Source: Candidatus Thiovulum stygium (GTDB lineage Bacteria > Campylobacterota > Campylobacteria > Campylobacterales > Thiovulaceae). Taken from it: DNA of 64,000 nt. The notes below the pieces were generated by a model. It was not told where the DNA came from and ran no database searches. It worked only from the letters and a program-made list of their open reading frames with translations. The translations under genes were made by a program, and so were the position numbers. Where the stretch lies: the NCBI GenBank assembly GCA_021582295.1, contig CP091137.1, positions 1,320,001-1,384,000 on the forward strand, read 5' to 3'. This document shows positions 1-8,478 of this stretch, piece after piece (within the stretch, counting starts at the first letter, position 1; every line of letters starts with the position of its first letter).

Positions 1-690
1 TCTACGATAAGTTAAATAAATAGATTCTCGTTCAGCTTCATAATCTCTTATTTTTTTAGAAATATGCGAAATATTATCTGGTGCAATATAAAAAAATCCA
101 GAACCACTTCGCCCAATAATTTCACCTTTTACAGCACTTTGAAAACCACCTTTCATTAAAAGAGCTTCTCGTTCATTTAAAAAATGTATTTGTGTATCAA
201 CCAAATATTCAATTACTTTTTGCGAATGCAATAAATTATATAAATTATTTCGAATATCTTCTCGAGCTTGAGCAATTCCAATTGAAATTGAAACAAGTCT
301 TTCATCGCTAGAATCTCTAAATTTTCCATCTTCAATAAAAAGCATATTTATATCGAAAAAGTATTCTGGGATTAATATTTTTTCTAGCCAATCACGAAGA
401 ATTCCAGCTTTAAATTCAACACCTTTTAAATATATAAAATATCTTATAATTTTTACGATATCAAATATTTGAGTTAAACTTAAAACTCCAAATTTGCGAA
501 CTGCTGAAATCGATTCCCAGATATCAATAGTTGGAGGTGGCGGATTAAACGAAACAGTTTCAAGTTCTTTTAAATATAATAAATGCTGACTAATATCTCC
601 ATCAAAATCTATATCTCTATCTCTACTAAAAAATTTTTTAAAATCATTAATAAATTTTTCTAAATCTAATTTAGCTTCTAATTCTTTCAA
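1..690 (-). CDS. mutS2: MutS2, N-terminal part (runs off window edge)
   Basis: The first 230 codons of a MutS2-type protein read open to the left window edge. The stretch FNPPPPTIDIW near residue 60 and the later DTQIHFLNEREALL resemble, from memory, the amino-terminal region of Campylobacter MutS2. The ATPase and Smr nuclease domains would lie beyond the window. The start is taken as TTG at 688-690, two bases after the tmk stop, because the next in-frame ATG is only around codon 116. MutS2 proteins act on recombination intermediates or stalled ribosomes rather than in mismatch repair. It is the last visible gene of a long minus-strand run and probably co-transcribed with tmk. Confidence 0.8.
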   Translation of the reverse strand, partial: MKELEAKLDLEKFINDFKKFFSRDRDIDFDGDISQHLLYLKELETVSFNPPPPTIDIWESISAVRKFGVLSLTQIFDIVKIIRYFIYLKGVEFKAGILRDWLEKILIPEYFFDINMLFIEDGKFRDSSDERLVSISIGIAQAREDIRNNLYNLLHSQKVIEYLVDTQIHFLNEREALLMKGGFQSAVKGEIIGRSGSGFFYIAPDNISHISKKIRDYEAERESIYLTYRR

Positions 691-692
691 TT

Positions 693-1292
693 TTATATAC
701 CACTAATTTTATTTAAAATCGCATTGACAATTTGTTTATGAATATCCATTTCGTTATCAGTAGCATTTATTACAAGAGTTTGAACATTTAGTTCTTTTGG
801 CAAATTTAATAATCTAGTTTGAATAGAAAGAGCATATTCTATACCTCTTTTTTCAATTTTATCGGGAGATCGTTTATTTAATCTATTTAAGAGTTCAGAT
901 TTACTGATTTCAAAAAAGATTACCAAATTTGGAAGCATATTTTCAATAACTTCTAAATTTGTATTTATAATAAAATTTTGAGAAAGTTTACCACTTTCCA
1001 AACCATAAGCAATACCAGAAAAAAGAGATCTATCACTAATAAGCAATTTATTATATTTTTGAGCAGGTTTTATAATTTGGTGATAATGTTCGCTTCGATC
1101 AGCTAAAAATAGCAAAAATTCTGTCATATCAGCTAATTTATTATCTTTATGTAATAAAATCTCTCTAATTGTAAGTCCGAAATTTGTTCCACCCGGCTCT
1201 CGAGTAAAAACTGCCTCTTGAAATTTAGCTTTTAAAAGTTCAATTTGAGTTGTTTTTCCAACAAGATCGATACCTTCAAGTGCAATATACAT
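693..1292 (-). CDS. tmk: thymidylate kinase
   Basis: Phosphorylates dTMP to dTDP with ATP in dTTP synthesis. The 199-residue length is normal. Seen are the P-loop GIDLVGKTTQ at residues 8-17 (usual form GxDGSGKTTQ, so the loop is slightly unusual), the substrate motif TREPGGT near residue 31, the LADRSEH helix near 64 and ISDRSLFSG near 85. ATG start preceded by AAAGGAT. A 96-base gap containing an inverted repeat separates it from coaBC upstream, and mutS2 starts two bases after its stop. Confidence 0.95.
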   Translation of the reverse strand: MYIALEGIDLVGKTTQIELLKAKFQEAVFTREPGGTNFGLTIREILLHKDNKLADMTEFLLFLADRSEHYHQIIKPAQKYNKLLISDRSLFSGIAYGLESGKLSQNFIINTNLEVIENMLPNLVIFFEISKSELLNRLNKRSPDKIEKRGIEYALSIQTRLLNLPKELNVQTLVINATDNEMDIHKQIVNAILNKISGI

Positions 1293-1356
1293 TTTAATCC
1301 TTTTTTATAAATTTGCAAGAATTATTTTTACTTAAGTCTTATTTAAGATTTCTATT

Positions 1357-1380
1357 TTTTCCGTGCGACAACACGGAAAA
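1357..1380. repeat. perfect 9-bp inverted repeat between coaBC and tmk
   Basis: TTTTCCGTG, a six-base loop (CGACAA), then CACGGAAAA. It sits in the gap after coaBC and before tmk. On the minus strand the hairpin is followed by A-rich rather than T-rich sequence, so it is not a textbook intrinsic terminator. It could be an attenuator or an mRNA-stabilising hairpin. Confidence 0.5.
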
Positions 1381-1388
1381 TTCAACAA

Positions 1389-2657
1389 TTATAAATCTAT
1401 ATTTTCAAAATAATCTAAAATATCTAAAGATAATTGAAGTTTTGATAATTTTGGAAATTTAAATTCAGTTCCATTTCGTAAAAAAAGATCTATCTGATTT
1501 GAATCTGAGCCGAAACTTTCACTATTTTCAAGAATATTCAAACAGACTCCATATAAATCTTTTTTTTCTAGCATTGCTCTAGCATATTCAGAACCACGAC
1601 TTTTATCAGTTTCAGCTTTAAAACCAATTGCACGAATTCCATTTTTATCAAGATTTTCGAGAATATCAATATTTTCAGTGAGTTCAAGATTCCAACTTGC
1701 GCCGATGAGGTGCGATTTTAATTTGCCATCATGTTTAATTTTTGGACGATAATCAGCAACAGCTGAACTCATAAAAAGATATGGAATTTTTTGAATTAAT
1801 TGAGTTTTTCCTGATTCGCCAAGTTTTGGTTTAACTATTAATCCTTTTTTAGCAATTCTAATAGAATCATTAATATATTTATTTAATTCGTCGGCAGATT
1901 GAATTTCAATTTTACAACTCTCATTTGGCAAACTTTCAGGAAAACGAGATGAAATAAAACATACATCAGCACCACGAAAATATAGAGCTTTTGCTAAAGC
2001 GGAACCCATTTTTCCACTACTGAAATTTGAAATATATCTAACCTCATCGATTTTTTCGATAGTTCCACCACCTGTAACGATAACTCTTCGATTTTTCCAA
2101 AAATCTCGTGAAAGCAAATCTCGAACAACTTCAAAAAAGATCTCTTCGGGCGAAGCCATTGCACCGTCGCCCTCCGTTTTACAGGCAAGTTCTTTTTTTT
2201 GAGTTCCCAAAACTTTAAAGTTAGATAATTTTAATAATTTTAAACTACCTTCTGTAATTGTATTATTTATCATATTAGTATTAGCAGAAGGGGAAATTAT
2301 AATAATATGATTATATGCTAGAGCAGTTTGCAATAATAAATTATCAGCGAAACCATTTGCCAATTTATTAATTGTGTTTGCGGTTGCAGGGGCAATAACG
2401 AAAGTTTCAGCCCATTTTGAAAGCCCAATATGATTTAAATCTGAAGCCCAACTTTCGCTATTTTCGTGAAGAACAATATTTGACGAAAGAGTCTCGAAAG
2501 TTAGCGGAGTTATAAATTTTTTAGCATTTTCGCTCATTACAATTCGAACGGTTGCACCGCTTTTTGTCAAAAGTCTAATTAATTCTAGACTTTTATAAAT
2601 TGCAATGCTTCCAGTTACACCAACTAAAACTCGTCTATCTTTTAAAATTTTATCCAT
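1389..2657 (-). CDS. coaBC: bifunctional phosphopantothenoylcysteine decarboxylase / phosphopantothenate-cysteine ligase
   Basis: Makes 4'-phosphopantetheine for coenzyme A by joining cysteine to phosphopantothenate and then decarboxylating. The N-terminal flavoprotein half (about 1-185) shows GVTGSIAIYKSLEL, ATANTINKLANG, PSANTNM (a PAMNTxM variant) and ELACKTEGDGAM with the expected cysteine. The C-terminal ligase half shows VTGGGTIEKIDEVRYISN, NFSSGKMG and SSAVADYRP. The 422-residue length is slightly above the usual 390-410. It lies 18 bases after hslU. A GATGAGGT octamer encodes DEV at 2041-2048. Confidence 0.93.
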   Translation of the reverse strand: MDKILKDRRVLVGVTGSIAIYKSLELIRLLTKSGATVRIVMSENAKKFITPLTFETLSSNIVLHENSESWASDLNHIGLSKWAETFVIAPATANTINKLANGFADNLLLQTALAYNHIIIISPSANTNMINNTITEGSLKLLKLSNFKVLGTQKKELACKTEGDGAMASPEEIFFEVVRDLLSRDFWKNRRVIVTGGGTIEKIDEVRYISNFSSGKMGSALAKALYFRGADVCFISSRFPESLPNESCKIEIQSADELNKYINDSIRIAKKGLIVKPKLGESGKTQLIQKIPYLFMSSAVADYRPKIKHDGKLKSHLIGASWNLELTENIDILENLDKNGIRAIGFKAETDKSRGSEYARAMLEKKDLYGVCLNILENSESFGSDSNQIDLFLRNGTEFKFPKLSKLQLSLDILDYFENIDL

Positions 2658-2675
2658 TTAGATTATATATTTTTA

Positions 2676-4034
2676 TTATAAAATATAATGTGCTAAATCT
2701 TCATTAGAAATAAAATCACTAAGTTCAGCTTCAACATCTTCAGATTTAATTTCGATAATTTGACCTTTTAATTCATCAGCTTTAAAGCTAATTTTTTCAA
2801 GAACTTTTTCAAGAACAGTATGAAGTCGTCTAGCTCCGATATCTTCAGTTTTTTCATTTGCTCGTTGAGCAAGTTTTGCAAGAGAACGAATTGCACTATC
2901 ATTAAATTTTAATTCGACACCTTCAACTTCAAGTAGAGCTATATACTGTTTTAAAAGTGAATTTTTTGGTTGAGTTAAAATTTTATAAAGTAGTTCTTCA
3001 TTTAAACTTTCAAGTTCAACTCGTAAAGGAAATCTACCTTGAAGTTCAGGAATTAGATCACTTGGTTTGCTAACATGAAAAGCTCCAGCAGAAATAAAAA
3101 GTATATGATCAGTTTTAATTTGACCTAATTTAGTATTAACAGTGCTACCTTCTACAATTGGTAAAAGGTCTCGTTGAACACCCTCTTTACTTGGATCACT
3201 TTTACCATTTGAACCGCCACCGCCAACAGCAATTTTATCTATTTCGTCAATAAATATAATTCCTTCTTCACTTGCTTTTCGAATTGCCTCTTTTCGAATT
3301 TCTTCTTTATCAAGAATTGTTTCGGCACTTTCATTTTTCAAAAGTTCTCGAGCTTCACGAACAGTAACTTCACGATTCTCTTTTTTTGCACCCATTGAAT
3401 CGAACATTGAAGTTAGCGATTCTTGAATTTTAATAATTTCGATGTGAGAAGCACCATCTTCGCCTCCACCATAATTATTAGGCATTTTTGATAATTCGAT
3501 AGTAATTTTTCGTTCATTAAGATCACCATTATTAAGACGAATTCGCATTCGATCTCGAACAGATTCATAATCTGAAGATGGATTTGTAACGAGATTATTT
3601 TTTGGGGGTTGTGGAACTAATTTATCGAGAATTTTTTCAGTTATATAATTTTCTATAAGTTCGCTTTTATCTTTTTGAAACTGTTGTTTGACCATATTAT
3701 GTGAATATAAAACTAGATCACGAATCATTGATTCGACATCACGACCGACATAACCAACTTCAGTATATTTAGAAGCTTCAACTTTAATAAATGGAAAATT
3801 CATAATTTTTGCAAGACGACGAGCGATTTCGGTTTTACCGACACCTGTTGAACCAATCATTAAAATATTTTTTGGCATAACATCATCTTTAATTTCTGGA
3901 GATAATCGCATTCTTCGATAACGAGTTCGAAGAGCAAGAGCTATTGTTCTTTTTGCACTATCTTGACCAATAACATAATCGTCAAGATATTTTACTATTT
4001 CACTAGGAGTTGCATTTTGTGGATTTTTTATCAT
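2676..4034 (-). CDS. hslU: ATP-dependent protease ATPase subunit HslU
   Basis: AAA+ unfoldase that feeds substrates to the HslV peptidase. The 452-residue length matches the family. Seen are TPSEIVKYLDDYVIGQDSAK at the N-terminus, Walker A GSTGVGKTE near residue 57, the pore loop GYVGRDVES near 90, Walker B GIIFIDEIDKIA near 258 and a C-terminal SDFISNEDLAHYIL, the tail that normally docks into HslV. No hslV lies next to it: upstream is a DHH phosphoesterase and downstream is coaBC. HslV, if present, must be encoded elsewhere. Confidence 0.95.
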   Translation of the reverse strand: MIKNPQNATPSEIVKYLDDYVIGQDSAKRTIALALRTRYRRMRLSPEIKDDVMPKNILMIGSTGVGKTEIARRLAKIMNFPFIKVEASKYTEVGYVGRDVESMIRDLVLYSHNMVKQQFQKDKSELIENYITEKILDKLVPQPPKNNLVTNPSSDYESVRDRMRIRLNNGDLNERKITIELSKMPNNYGGGEDGASHIEIIKIQESLTSMFDSMGAKKENREVTVREARELLKNESAETILDKEEIRKEAIRKASEEGIIFIDEIDKIAVGGGGSNGKSDPSKEGVQRDLLPIVEGSTVNTKLGQIKTDHILFISAGAFHVSKPSDLIPELQGRFPLRVELESLNEELLYKILTQPKNSLLKQYIALLEVEGVELKFNDSAIRSLAKLAQRANEKTEDIGARRLHTVLEKVLEKISFKADELKGQIIEIKSEDVEAELSDFISNEDLAHYIL

Positions 4035-4069
4035 AAATATATTAACCTGTTTATTTAAAAGTTATAAAA

Positions 4070-4996
4070 TTACCCTTCAAGTGTAATTTGTGAAATTAGT
4101 TCGCCAAGAACATCTTCAGCTTGATTATTGTCAATTTGACAAGTTCCAGCATTTGCATGACCGCCACCGCCATATTTAAGCATTAAATTACCAATATTAG
4201 TTTTTGAAGTTCGATTAAAAATCGATTTGCCAGTTGCAAAAACTTGATTTTGCTGATGAAAACCCCAAATATGATGAATCGAAATATTAGTTTGTGGATA
4301 AAGAGCATAAATCATAAAACGATTTCCTGGATATATAACTTCTTCATTTCGTAAATCTAAAACTATAAGATTTTTATATACTTTACTGTTTCTTTTAATC
4401 TGTAATTTAAAATCGTTTTCATATTTTCGATATAAATCAACTCGTTCTTTAACATCAGGCAGAGCCAAAATTTCATCTATCGAATGAGTTATACAAAAGT
4501 CGATGAGGTTCATCATGAGTTCATAATTAGCAATTCTGAATTCTCTAAAACGACCTAAACCAGTTCGAGAGTCCATTAAAAAACTTAAAAGAACCCAACC
4601 TTTTGGATTTAAAACATCCTCCATTGAAAATCTAGCAGAATCTGCTTTATCGACAGCTTCCATCATTTCATTGGTAATTCTAGGAAAAGCGCTTTTGCCA
4701 CCATAATATTCATAAACGATTCGAGCGGCCGAAGGTGCTTTAGCATCGATAATATGATTATCAGCTCGTTTATTTCGAACACTTTCACTTTCGTGATGAT
4801 CAAAAACTAAATATGCTTTTGGACTATATGGTAAATTCGTAGTTATATCATTTTCTGTAATTTCTATTCTTCCATCTTGCATATCTTTTGGATGAACAAA
4901 TTTAATACTATTTATAATTCCAAGTTCTTTTAATAAAACTGCTGAAACAAGTCCGTCCATATCACTACGAGTAACAAGTCTATATCTTTTTTTCAA
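4070..4996 (-). CDS. DHH/DHHA1 family phosphoesterase
   Basis: 308-residue member of the DHH superfamily (RecJ, nanoRNase, exopolyphosphatase relatives), metal-dependent enzymes that cleave phosphodiester or phosphoanhydride bonds. Seen are TRSDMDGLVSAVLL at the N-terminus (motif I with Asp-x-Asp), the signature DHHES near residue 87, and the DHHA1 substrate loop GGGGHANAGTC near 275. The start is TTG at 4994-4996 with GAGG a suitable distance upstream. The substrate cannot be told from sequence. Confidence 0.85.
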   Translation of the reverse strand: MKKRYRLVTRSDMDGLVSAVLLKELGIINSIKFVHPKDMQDGRIEITENDITTNLPYSPKAYLVFDHHESESVRNKRADNHIIDAKAPSAARIVYEYYGGKSAFPRITNEMMEAVDKADSARFSMEDVLNPKGWVLLSFLMDSRTGLGRFREFRIANYELMMNLIDFCITHSIDEILALPDVKERVDLYRKYENDFKLQIKRNSKVYKNLIVLDLRNEEVIYPGNRFMIYALYPQTNISIHHIWGFHQQNQVFATGKSIFNRTSKTNIGNLMLKYGGGGHANAGTCQIDNNQAEDVLGELISQITLEG

Positions 4997-5073
4997 ATTA
5001 ATACCTCTATTTCTCTATTTTTAAAATTCTATCAAAATGTAAAAATAAAAATTTCAATAGTCTTAAATTTATG

Positions 5074-5685
5074 TTAACCATTTCGAATCCAACTATAATA
5101 TAACTTTATATTAAATCGTTTTTGAATAAAAGCTGTTAAAATAATCAAAGCTATAAGTGGAATCATTGCAAAATCTATATTTAAACTCATATTTTCAGAT
5201 AATTTTATCATTGCAACAAAAAAACTTATTAAAAAAACTTCTAACATAATCCATTCTTGACTTAATTTAATTATTTTAAAAAGTAATTTAATTTTTTTGG
5301 CTCTTTTATTAAATAAATATAATGGTGAGACTATTAATAAGATTGACAAAAAATATAACAATGGAGCTAAAATAGTTAAGATTAATATTACTATACCTAT
5401 AATATATTGTTCGTTTTCAAACATTTTAAGAGGAGTTTCCCATAATGAAAAATCATCTGAAATTCCTCTTATTTCAAATTTTAATATTGGAGCAAAAAAA
5501 GTAGCAATCAAAAAAATCAATGCTCCAAGCGAAAAAGCAAAAATATCTTTTGGTTCAGAACTGTAACGACCAATTTCACTTTCACAACGAGGACATTTTA
5601 AAATATGCTGTTTTAATAATAAATCATTTGTTTTTAAAACTAAATCACAATGAGAACAGGCAATTAAATTATCAATATTTTTCAA
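5074..5685 (-). CDS. PqiA-like membrane protein with zinc-ribbon N-terminus
   Basis: 203-residue protein with two CxxC pairs in the first 40 residues (CSHC, CPRC) followed by about four hydrophobic segments (for example IFAFSLGALIFLIATFF). This matches one repeat unit of the paraquat-inducible PqiA/YebS family, inner-membrane partners of MCE lipid-transport proteins. E. coli PqiA has two such units. No pqiB-type MCE gene is adjacent, so its role here is inferred from family only. TTG start at 5683-5685, three bases after the moaE stop, suggesting translational coupling. Confidence 0.7.
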   Translation of the reverse strand: MKNIDNLIACSHCDLVLKTNDLLLKQHILKCPRCESEIGRYSSEPKDIFAFSLGALIFLIATFFAPILKFEIRGISDDFSLWETPLKMFENEQYIIGIVILILTILAPLLYFLSILLIVSPLYLFNKRAKKIKLLFKIIKLSQEWIMLEVFLISFFVAMIKLSENMSLNIDFAMIPLIALIILTAFIQKRFNIKLYYSWIRNG

Positions 5686-5688
5686 AAT

Positions 5689-6123
5689 TTAAATTAATAT
5701 TCCACTTCCAATAATTTTTTTACTTCGAGATTCCGCATAAATTCGTTTACCCTCGATTAAATCATATTTCCAAATTGGAGCATTAGCTTTAAAGTCTTCA
5801 ACAAAATCAACAATCATTTTGAGAGCGACATCTCGTTTTGGTGAAAAAACAGCTGAAACATAAGAACTTGTATGAATTGGAACATCACCAGTCGAATGAG
5901 CGAATTTTACTTTTGCATTTAGTTTTTCAGCTTTTTTTTGCCAATCTATAAACCAATTTTTTAAAAGAGGTTCATAAATATCAAAACTTAATCCAGAAAT
6001 GCTATTTTCAGCTCGAACAATTCCAATAAATGGAATAAAAGCCCCATTATTAGAATTTTGCTCTAAATTATACCAACGAGATATTATTTCAGGAATATTT
6101 AAAGAGCCATTATATAATTCCAT
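5689..6123 (-). CDS. moaE: molybdopterin synthase catalytic subunit MoaE
   Basis: Large subunit of molybdopterin synthase, which inserts two sulfurs into precursor Z in molybdenum-cofactor synthesis. The 144-residue length is typical. Seen are GAFIPFIGIVRAEN near residue 28 (family GxxxFxGxVR) and NAPIWKYDLIEGKR near 115, holding the conserved PIWK lysine region of the active site. It follows moaD by six bases, the usual pairing of small and large subunits. Confidence 0.92.
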   Translation of the reverse strand: MELYNGSLNIPEIISRWYNLEQNSNNGAFIPFIGIVRAENSISGLSFDIYEPLLKNWFIDWQKKAEKLNAKVKFAHSTGDVPIHTSSYVSAVFSPKRDVALKMIVDFVEDFKANAPIWKYDLIEGKRIYAESRSKKIIGSGILI

Positions 6124-6129
6124 TTGAAT

Positions 6130-6351
6130 TTATCCTCCACAAACTGGAGGTAAAATTGCAATAATATCGCCATTTTGCAATTCTATATTTTTATCAAAAA
6201 CTAGTTTTCCATTAATTGCAACAGCTGATTTTTCTAGCCACTCCAATAAATTATTATCATTTTTTAATATTTCTGATAATTCATTCAAATTTTTTATATT
6301 ATAATTTGCAGGTTCTCGATTTATTGGACCTAAAAATTCAACTTTTATCAT
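6130..6351 (-). CDS. moaD: molybdopterin synthase sulfur carrier MoaD
   Basis: 73-residue ubiquitin-like sulfur carrier ending in LPPVCGG; the terminal Gly-Gly is thiocarboxylated and delivers sulfur to MoaE. ATG start with AAGGTG upstream. It is immediately upstream of moaE. ThiS proteins share the fold and the GG end, but the moaE neighbour favours MoaD. Confidence 0.9.
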   Translation of the reverse strand: MIKVEFLGPINREPANYNIKNLNELSEILKNDNNLLEWLEKSAVAINGKLVFDKNIELQNGDIIAILPPVCGG

Positions 6352-6373
6352 TTTAAAACACCTTAATATTTCT

Positions 6374-7267
6374 TTAGAGTTTTACTCTAATTAATTTATA
6401 GTCAATCATATCAAGAATTTCTATAAGTTCATACTCAAGAGAATTTAAGCCATCTTTTGTGGGATCTAATAAACCCCGTTTCATATTCGAAAAGATATTT
6501 TTATTATTTTCTCGTTTAGCTAATAACTCTTTTACTATTTTTTCATCTTTTTGATATATTCCATCTGATGTTTGAATAACACTTTTTTCATGTGGCAACG
6601 AAAAAAATTGTCCGAGGTCATCAACAAAAGGAATAGCTCCAATTAAAAGCAACCTCATCAAAAAATCATCATCTTCACTTCCCCAATGCCAATAATTATT
6701 GGAAAAACCGTTAGCCTGAAAAAATATCTCTTTAGGAATAAAATTTACAGCACCAAAAATATTATCTTTTATATTTGATTCATTTTCTCTAATTGAACCA
6801 AAAGGGCGAAGTGGAAAATTAATAGGTCTATAATCTATATTTTGTGGCAAAGTATCAACATCATGCAAAACTATCATTTGACTATTTTGAGAAGTTAATT
6901 TAGCACCAATATTTATTAATTTAGCTCTATTAAATGATAAATGATCAAGTTGTTCAACAATAATAATTTCATATTGAATATTATCTTTTGATAAATACTC
7001 TTTCATGTATGGAATAAATTTACTTAAATGTTCAGCTCTATTGCGATATGGAACAATAATAGAAATTAAACCATCAAATCTTTTTAACTGAATTTGTCTA
7101 TTTTTTCTTTTTTCGAGAATTTTATTAGCCATCGATGAGGTTAATCTTAAACTTGATAAATTAAGCAATCGAAAACGATTATCAAACTTTTGCATATTTT
7201 CCAAAGGATCATTTTTGACATAAAACGACGGTGCAAATTTTTTATATAAATATTCAAAATAATTCAT
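6374..7267 (-). CDS. GT7-like (beta-1,4-galactosyltransferase-type) glycosyltransferase
   Basis: 297-residue glycosyltransferase with a GT-A fold. Seen are ISIIVPYRNRAEHLSKFI near residue 68, LSFNRAKLINIGAKL near 110, the metal-binding LHDVDTLP near 135, FGAVNFIPKEIF near 180 and NGFSNNYWHWGSEDDDFLMR near 195. This order (PYRNR, FNRA, HDVD, NGF.N.YW.WG.EDDD) is that of glycosyltransferase family 7, best known from animal beta-1,4-galactosyltransferases and found in some bacteria. No signal peptide or membrane anchor is seen, so it is likely cytoplasmic, perhaps modifying surface glycans. Donor and acceptor are unknown. It follows the D12 methyltransferase by 16 bases. Confidence 0.7.
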   Translation of the reverse strand: MNYFEYLYKKFAPSFYVKNDPLENMQKFDNRFRLLNLSSLRLTSSMANKILEKRKNRQIQLKRFDGLISIIVPYRNRAEHLSKFIPYMKEYLSKDNIQYEIIIVEQLDHLSFNRAKLINIGAKLTSQNSQMIVLHDVDTLPQNIDYRPINFPLRPFGSIRENESNIKDNIFGAVNFIPKEIFFQANGFSNNYWHWGSEDDDFLMRLLLIGAIPFVDDLGQFFSLPHEKSVIQTSDGIYQKDEKIVKELLAKRENNKNIFSNMKRGLLDPTKDGLNSLEYELIEILDMIDYKLIRVKL

Positions 7268-7283
7268 TTAAACTCCTAGTTTA

Positions 7284-8285
7284 TTATTTTTTAAGTATGT
7301 GCAAATATTCATAAGTTGATTTTGCTTTATGATTTCTACTATCTGTTTTATCAGCTTTGAATCTTTGATATTTTTTTGCTACAAAATCATATTTACCATA
7401 TTTTTTCATAACAGATTTAATATCTTCTAAACTCATAAGCCCTTCATTATTATATGATAGAAAGATATACTTAAATTTGGCATTGATAATAAGTTCTTCA
7501 AAATTATTTAATACTTTCCCTTTTTTAGAATAATTAGAACGATTATAAATTCTCATTCCAGTTTTGCCTTTAGGAATAAATTCATCATAAATAGCTATCG
7601 TATTTAAAATGTGGTAATTTGCTCCATATTGTCTATGATTATAAGGAGGATCAATATATAAAATATCCCCAGCTATATTTTTAATTAGTTTATTGCTATC
7701 TAATTTATAGACTTTATTATTTCTATTTTGATGATTAGATTCAAAAATAGCTGGTTGAAGAATTAAATTTTGTTGAGCTGATTTTTTTAAACTTTTTAAA
7801 AATGCTCCATAAACTGAAGCAGTATTAGCAATTTTATCAGCACTTTCGAGAAGTGAAGCTAGTAAAAAATAGTATAAATCAAGAGTTGAATTATAGTTAA
7901 ATTCTTCGATTTTAGTTCTAATCGTATCTATTTTTTTACCATTATAATCACTAAAATATTGTCTATTACTACCACTTCCTAAACAATAATTTTTATAGAT
8001 AAATCCTGAATCAATTAAAGGTAAATTATTAAGTTCATCTATGAGTAATAGATAATTATTTGGTAAATTTAAATTTTCAATATAGTTTCTATTTAATATA
8101 TAACTATATTCTTCTAGATCATTACTTATAATTTGTTTAACATCTTTTTTAAAAGCTCTACCAACAGCACCAGTTCCAGCAAAAAGATCACAAAAAATTT
8201 TATCTGATAAATCGTTACCTACAACTTTTAGAATTTCTTCTTTAATCCAAGATAATAGTTTAAATTTTGAACCTATATAATTCAT
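7284..8285 (-). CDS. D12-class N6-adenine DNA methyltransferase
   Basis: 333-residue adenine methyltransferase. Seen are MNYIGSKFKLLSWIKEEI at the N-terminus (motif X), DLFAGTGAVGRAF near residue 33 (SAM-binding motif I) and YIDPPYNHRQYG near 213 (catalytic DPPY, motif IV). The DPPYNxRQY extension resembles, from memory, methyltransferases of the FokI type. No restriction endonuclease gene is next to it, so it looks like an orphan methylase. It lies between glycosyltransferase genes, which suggests an accessory insertion in an otherwise housekeeping run. The target site cannot be read from the sequence. Confidence 0.85.
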   Translation of the reverse strand: MNYIGSKFKLLSWIKEEILKVVGNDLSDKIFCDLFAGTGAVGRAFKKDVKQIISNDLEEYSYILNRNYIENLNLPNNYLLLIDELNNLPLIDSGFIYKNYCLGSGSNRQYFSDYNGKKIDTIRTKIEEFNYNSTLDLYYFLLASLLESADKIANTASVYGAFLKSLKKSAQQNLILQPAIFESNHQNRNNKVYKLDSNKLIKNIAGDILYIDPPYNHRQYGANYHILNTIAIYDEFIPKGKTGMRIYNRSNYSKKGKVLNNFEELIINAKFKYIFLSYNNEGLMSLEDIKSVMKKYGKYDFVAKKYQRFKADKTDSRNHKAKSTYEYLHILKK

Positions 8286-8289
8286 ATAA

Positions 8290-8478
8290 TTAGCTTAAAA
8301 ATTTACCAAAACCTTTTATTGAACGACTTCGTAAAGGATTTTTTATAGCAGTCCAAATATATTTTAAAGCCTCTTTTTTATAATCACTATTAAATACAGA
8401 TTCTATTGCTTCGGTTATATATTTTTCGTGATTATATGATGGCACAACTACAGAAACAAGTGGATTTTTATTTTCCAT
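8290..8478 (-). pseudogene. glycosyltransferase family 2 remnant (internal deletion)
   Basis: 62 codons. The first 33 or so (PLVSVVVPSYNHEKYITEAI) are the unmistakable start of a GT2 glycosyltransferase. They are followed directly by a basic tail (IKNPLRSRSIKGFGKF) resembling the C-terminal end of such proteins. The roughly 200-residue catalytic middle is missing, so this is probably a relic of an in-frame deletion. Its ATG overlaps the mqnE stop by one base (TAATG), so it may still be translated. It marks the edge of the accessory patch with the methyltransferase and GT7 gene. Confidence 0.75.

Noticed and set aside
1357-1380. Intrinsic terminator after coaBC
   Set aside because: The hairpin is perfect but followed by A-rich rather than T-rich RNA on the transcribed strand; reported as an inverted repeat only.
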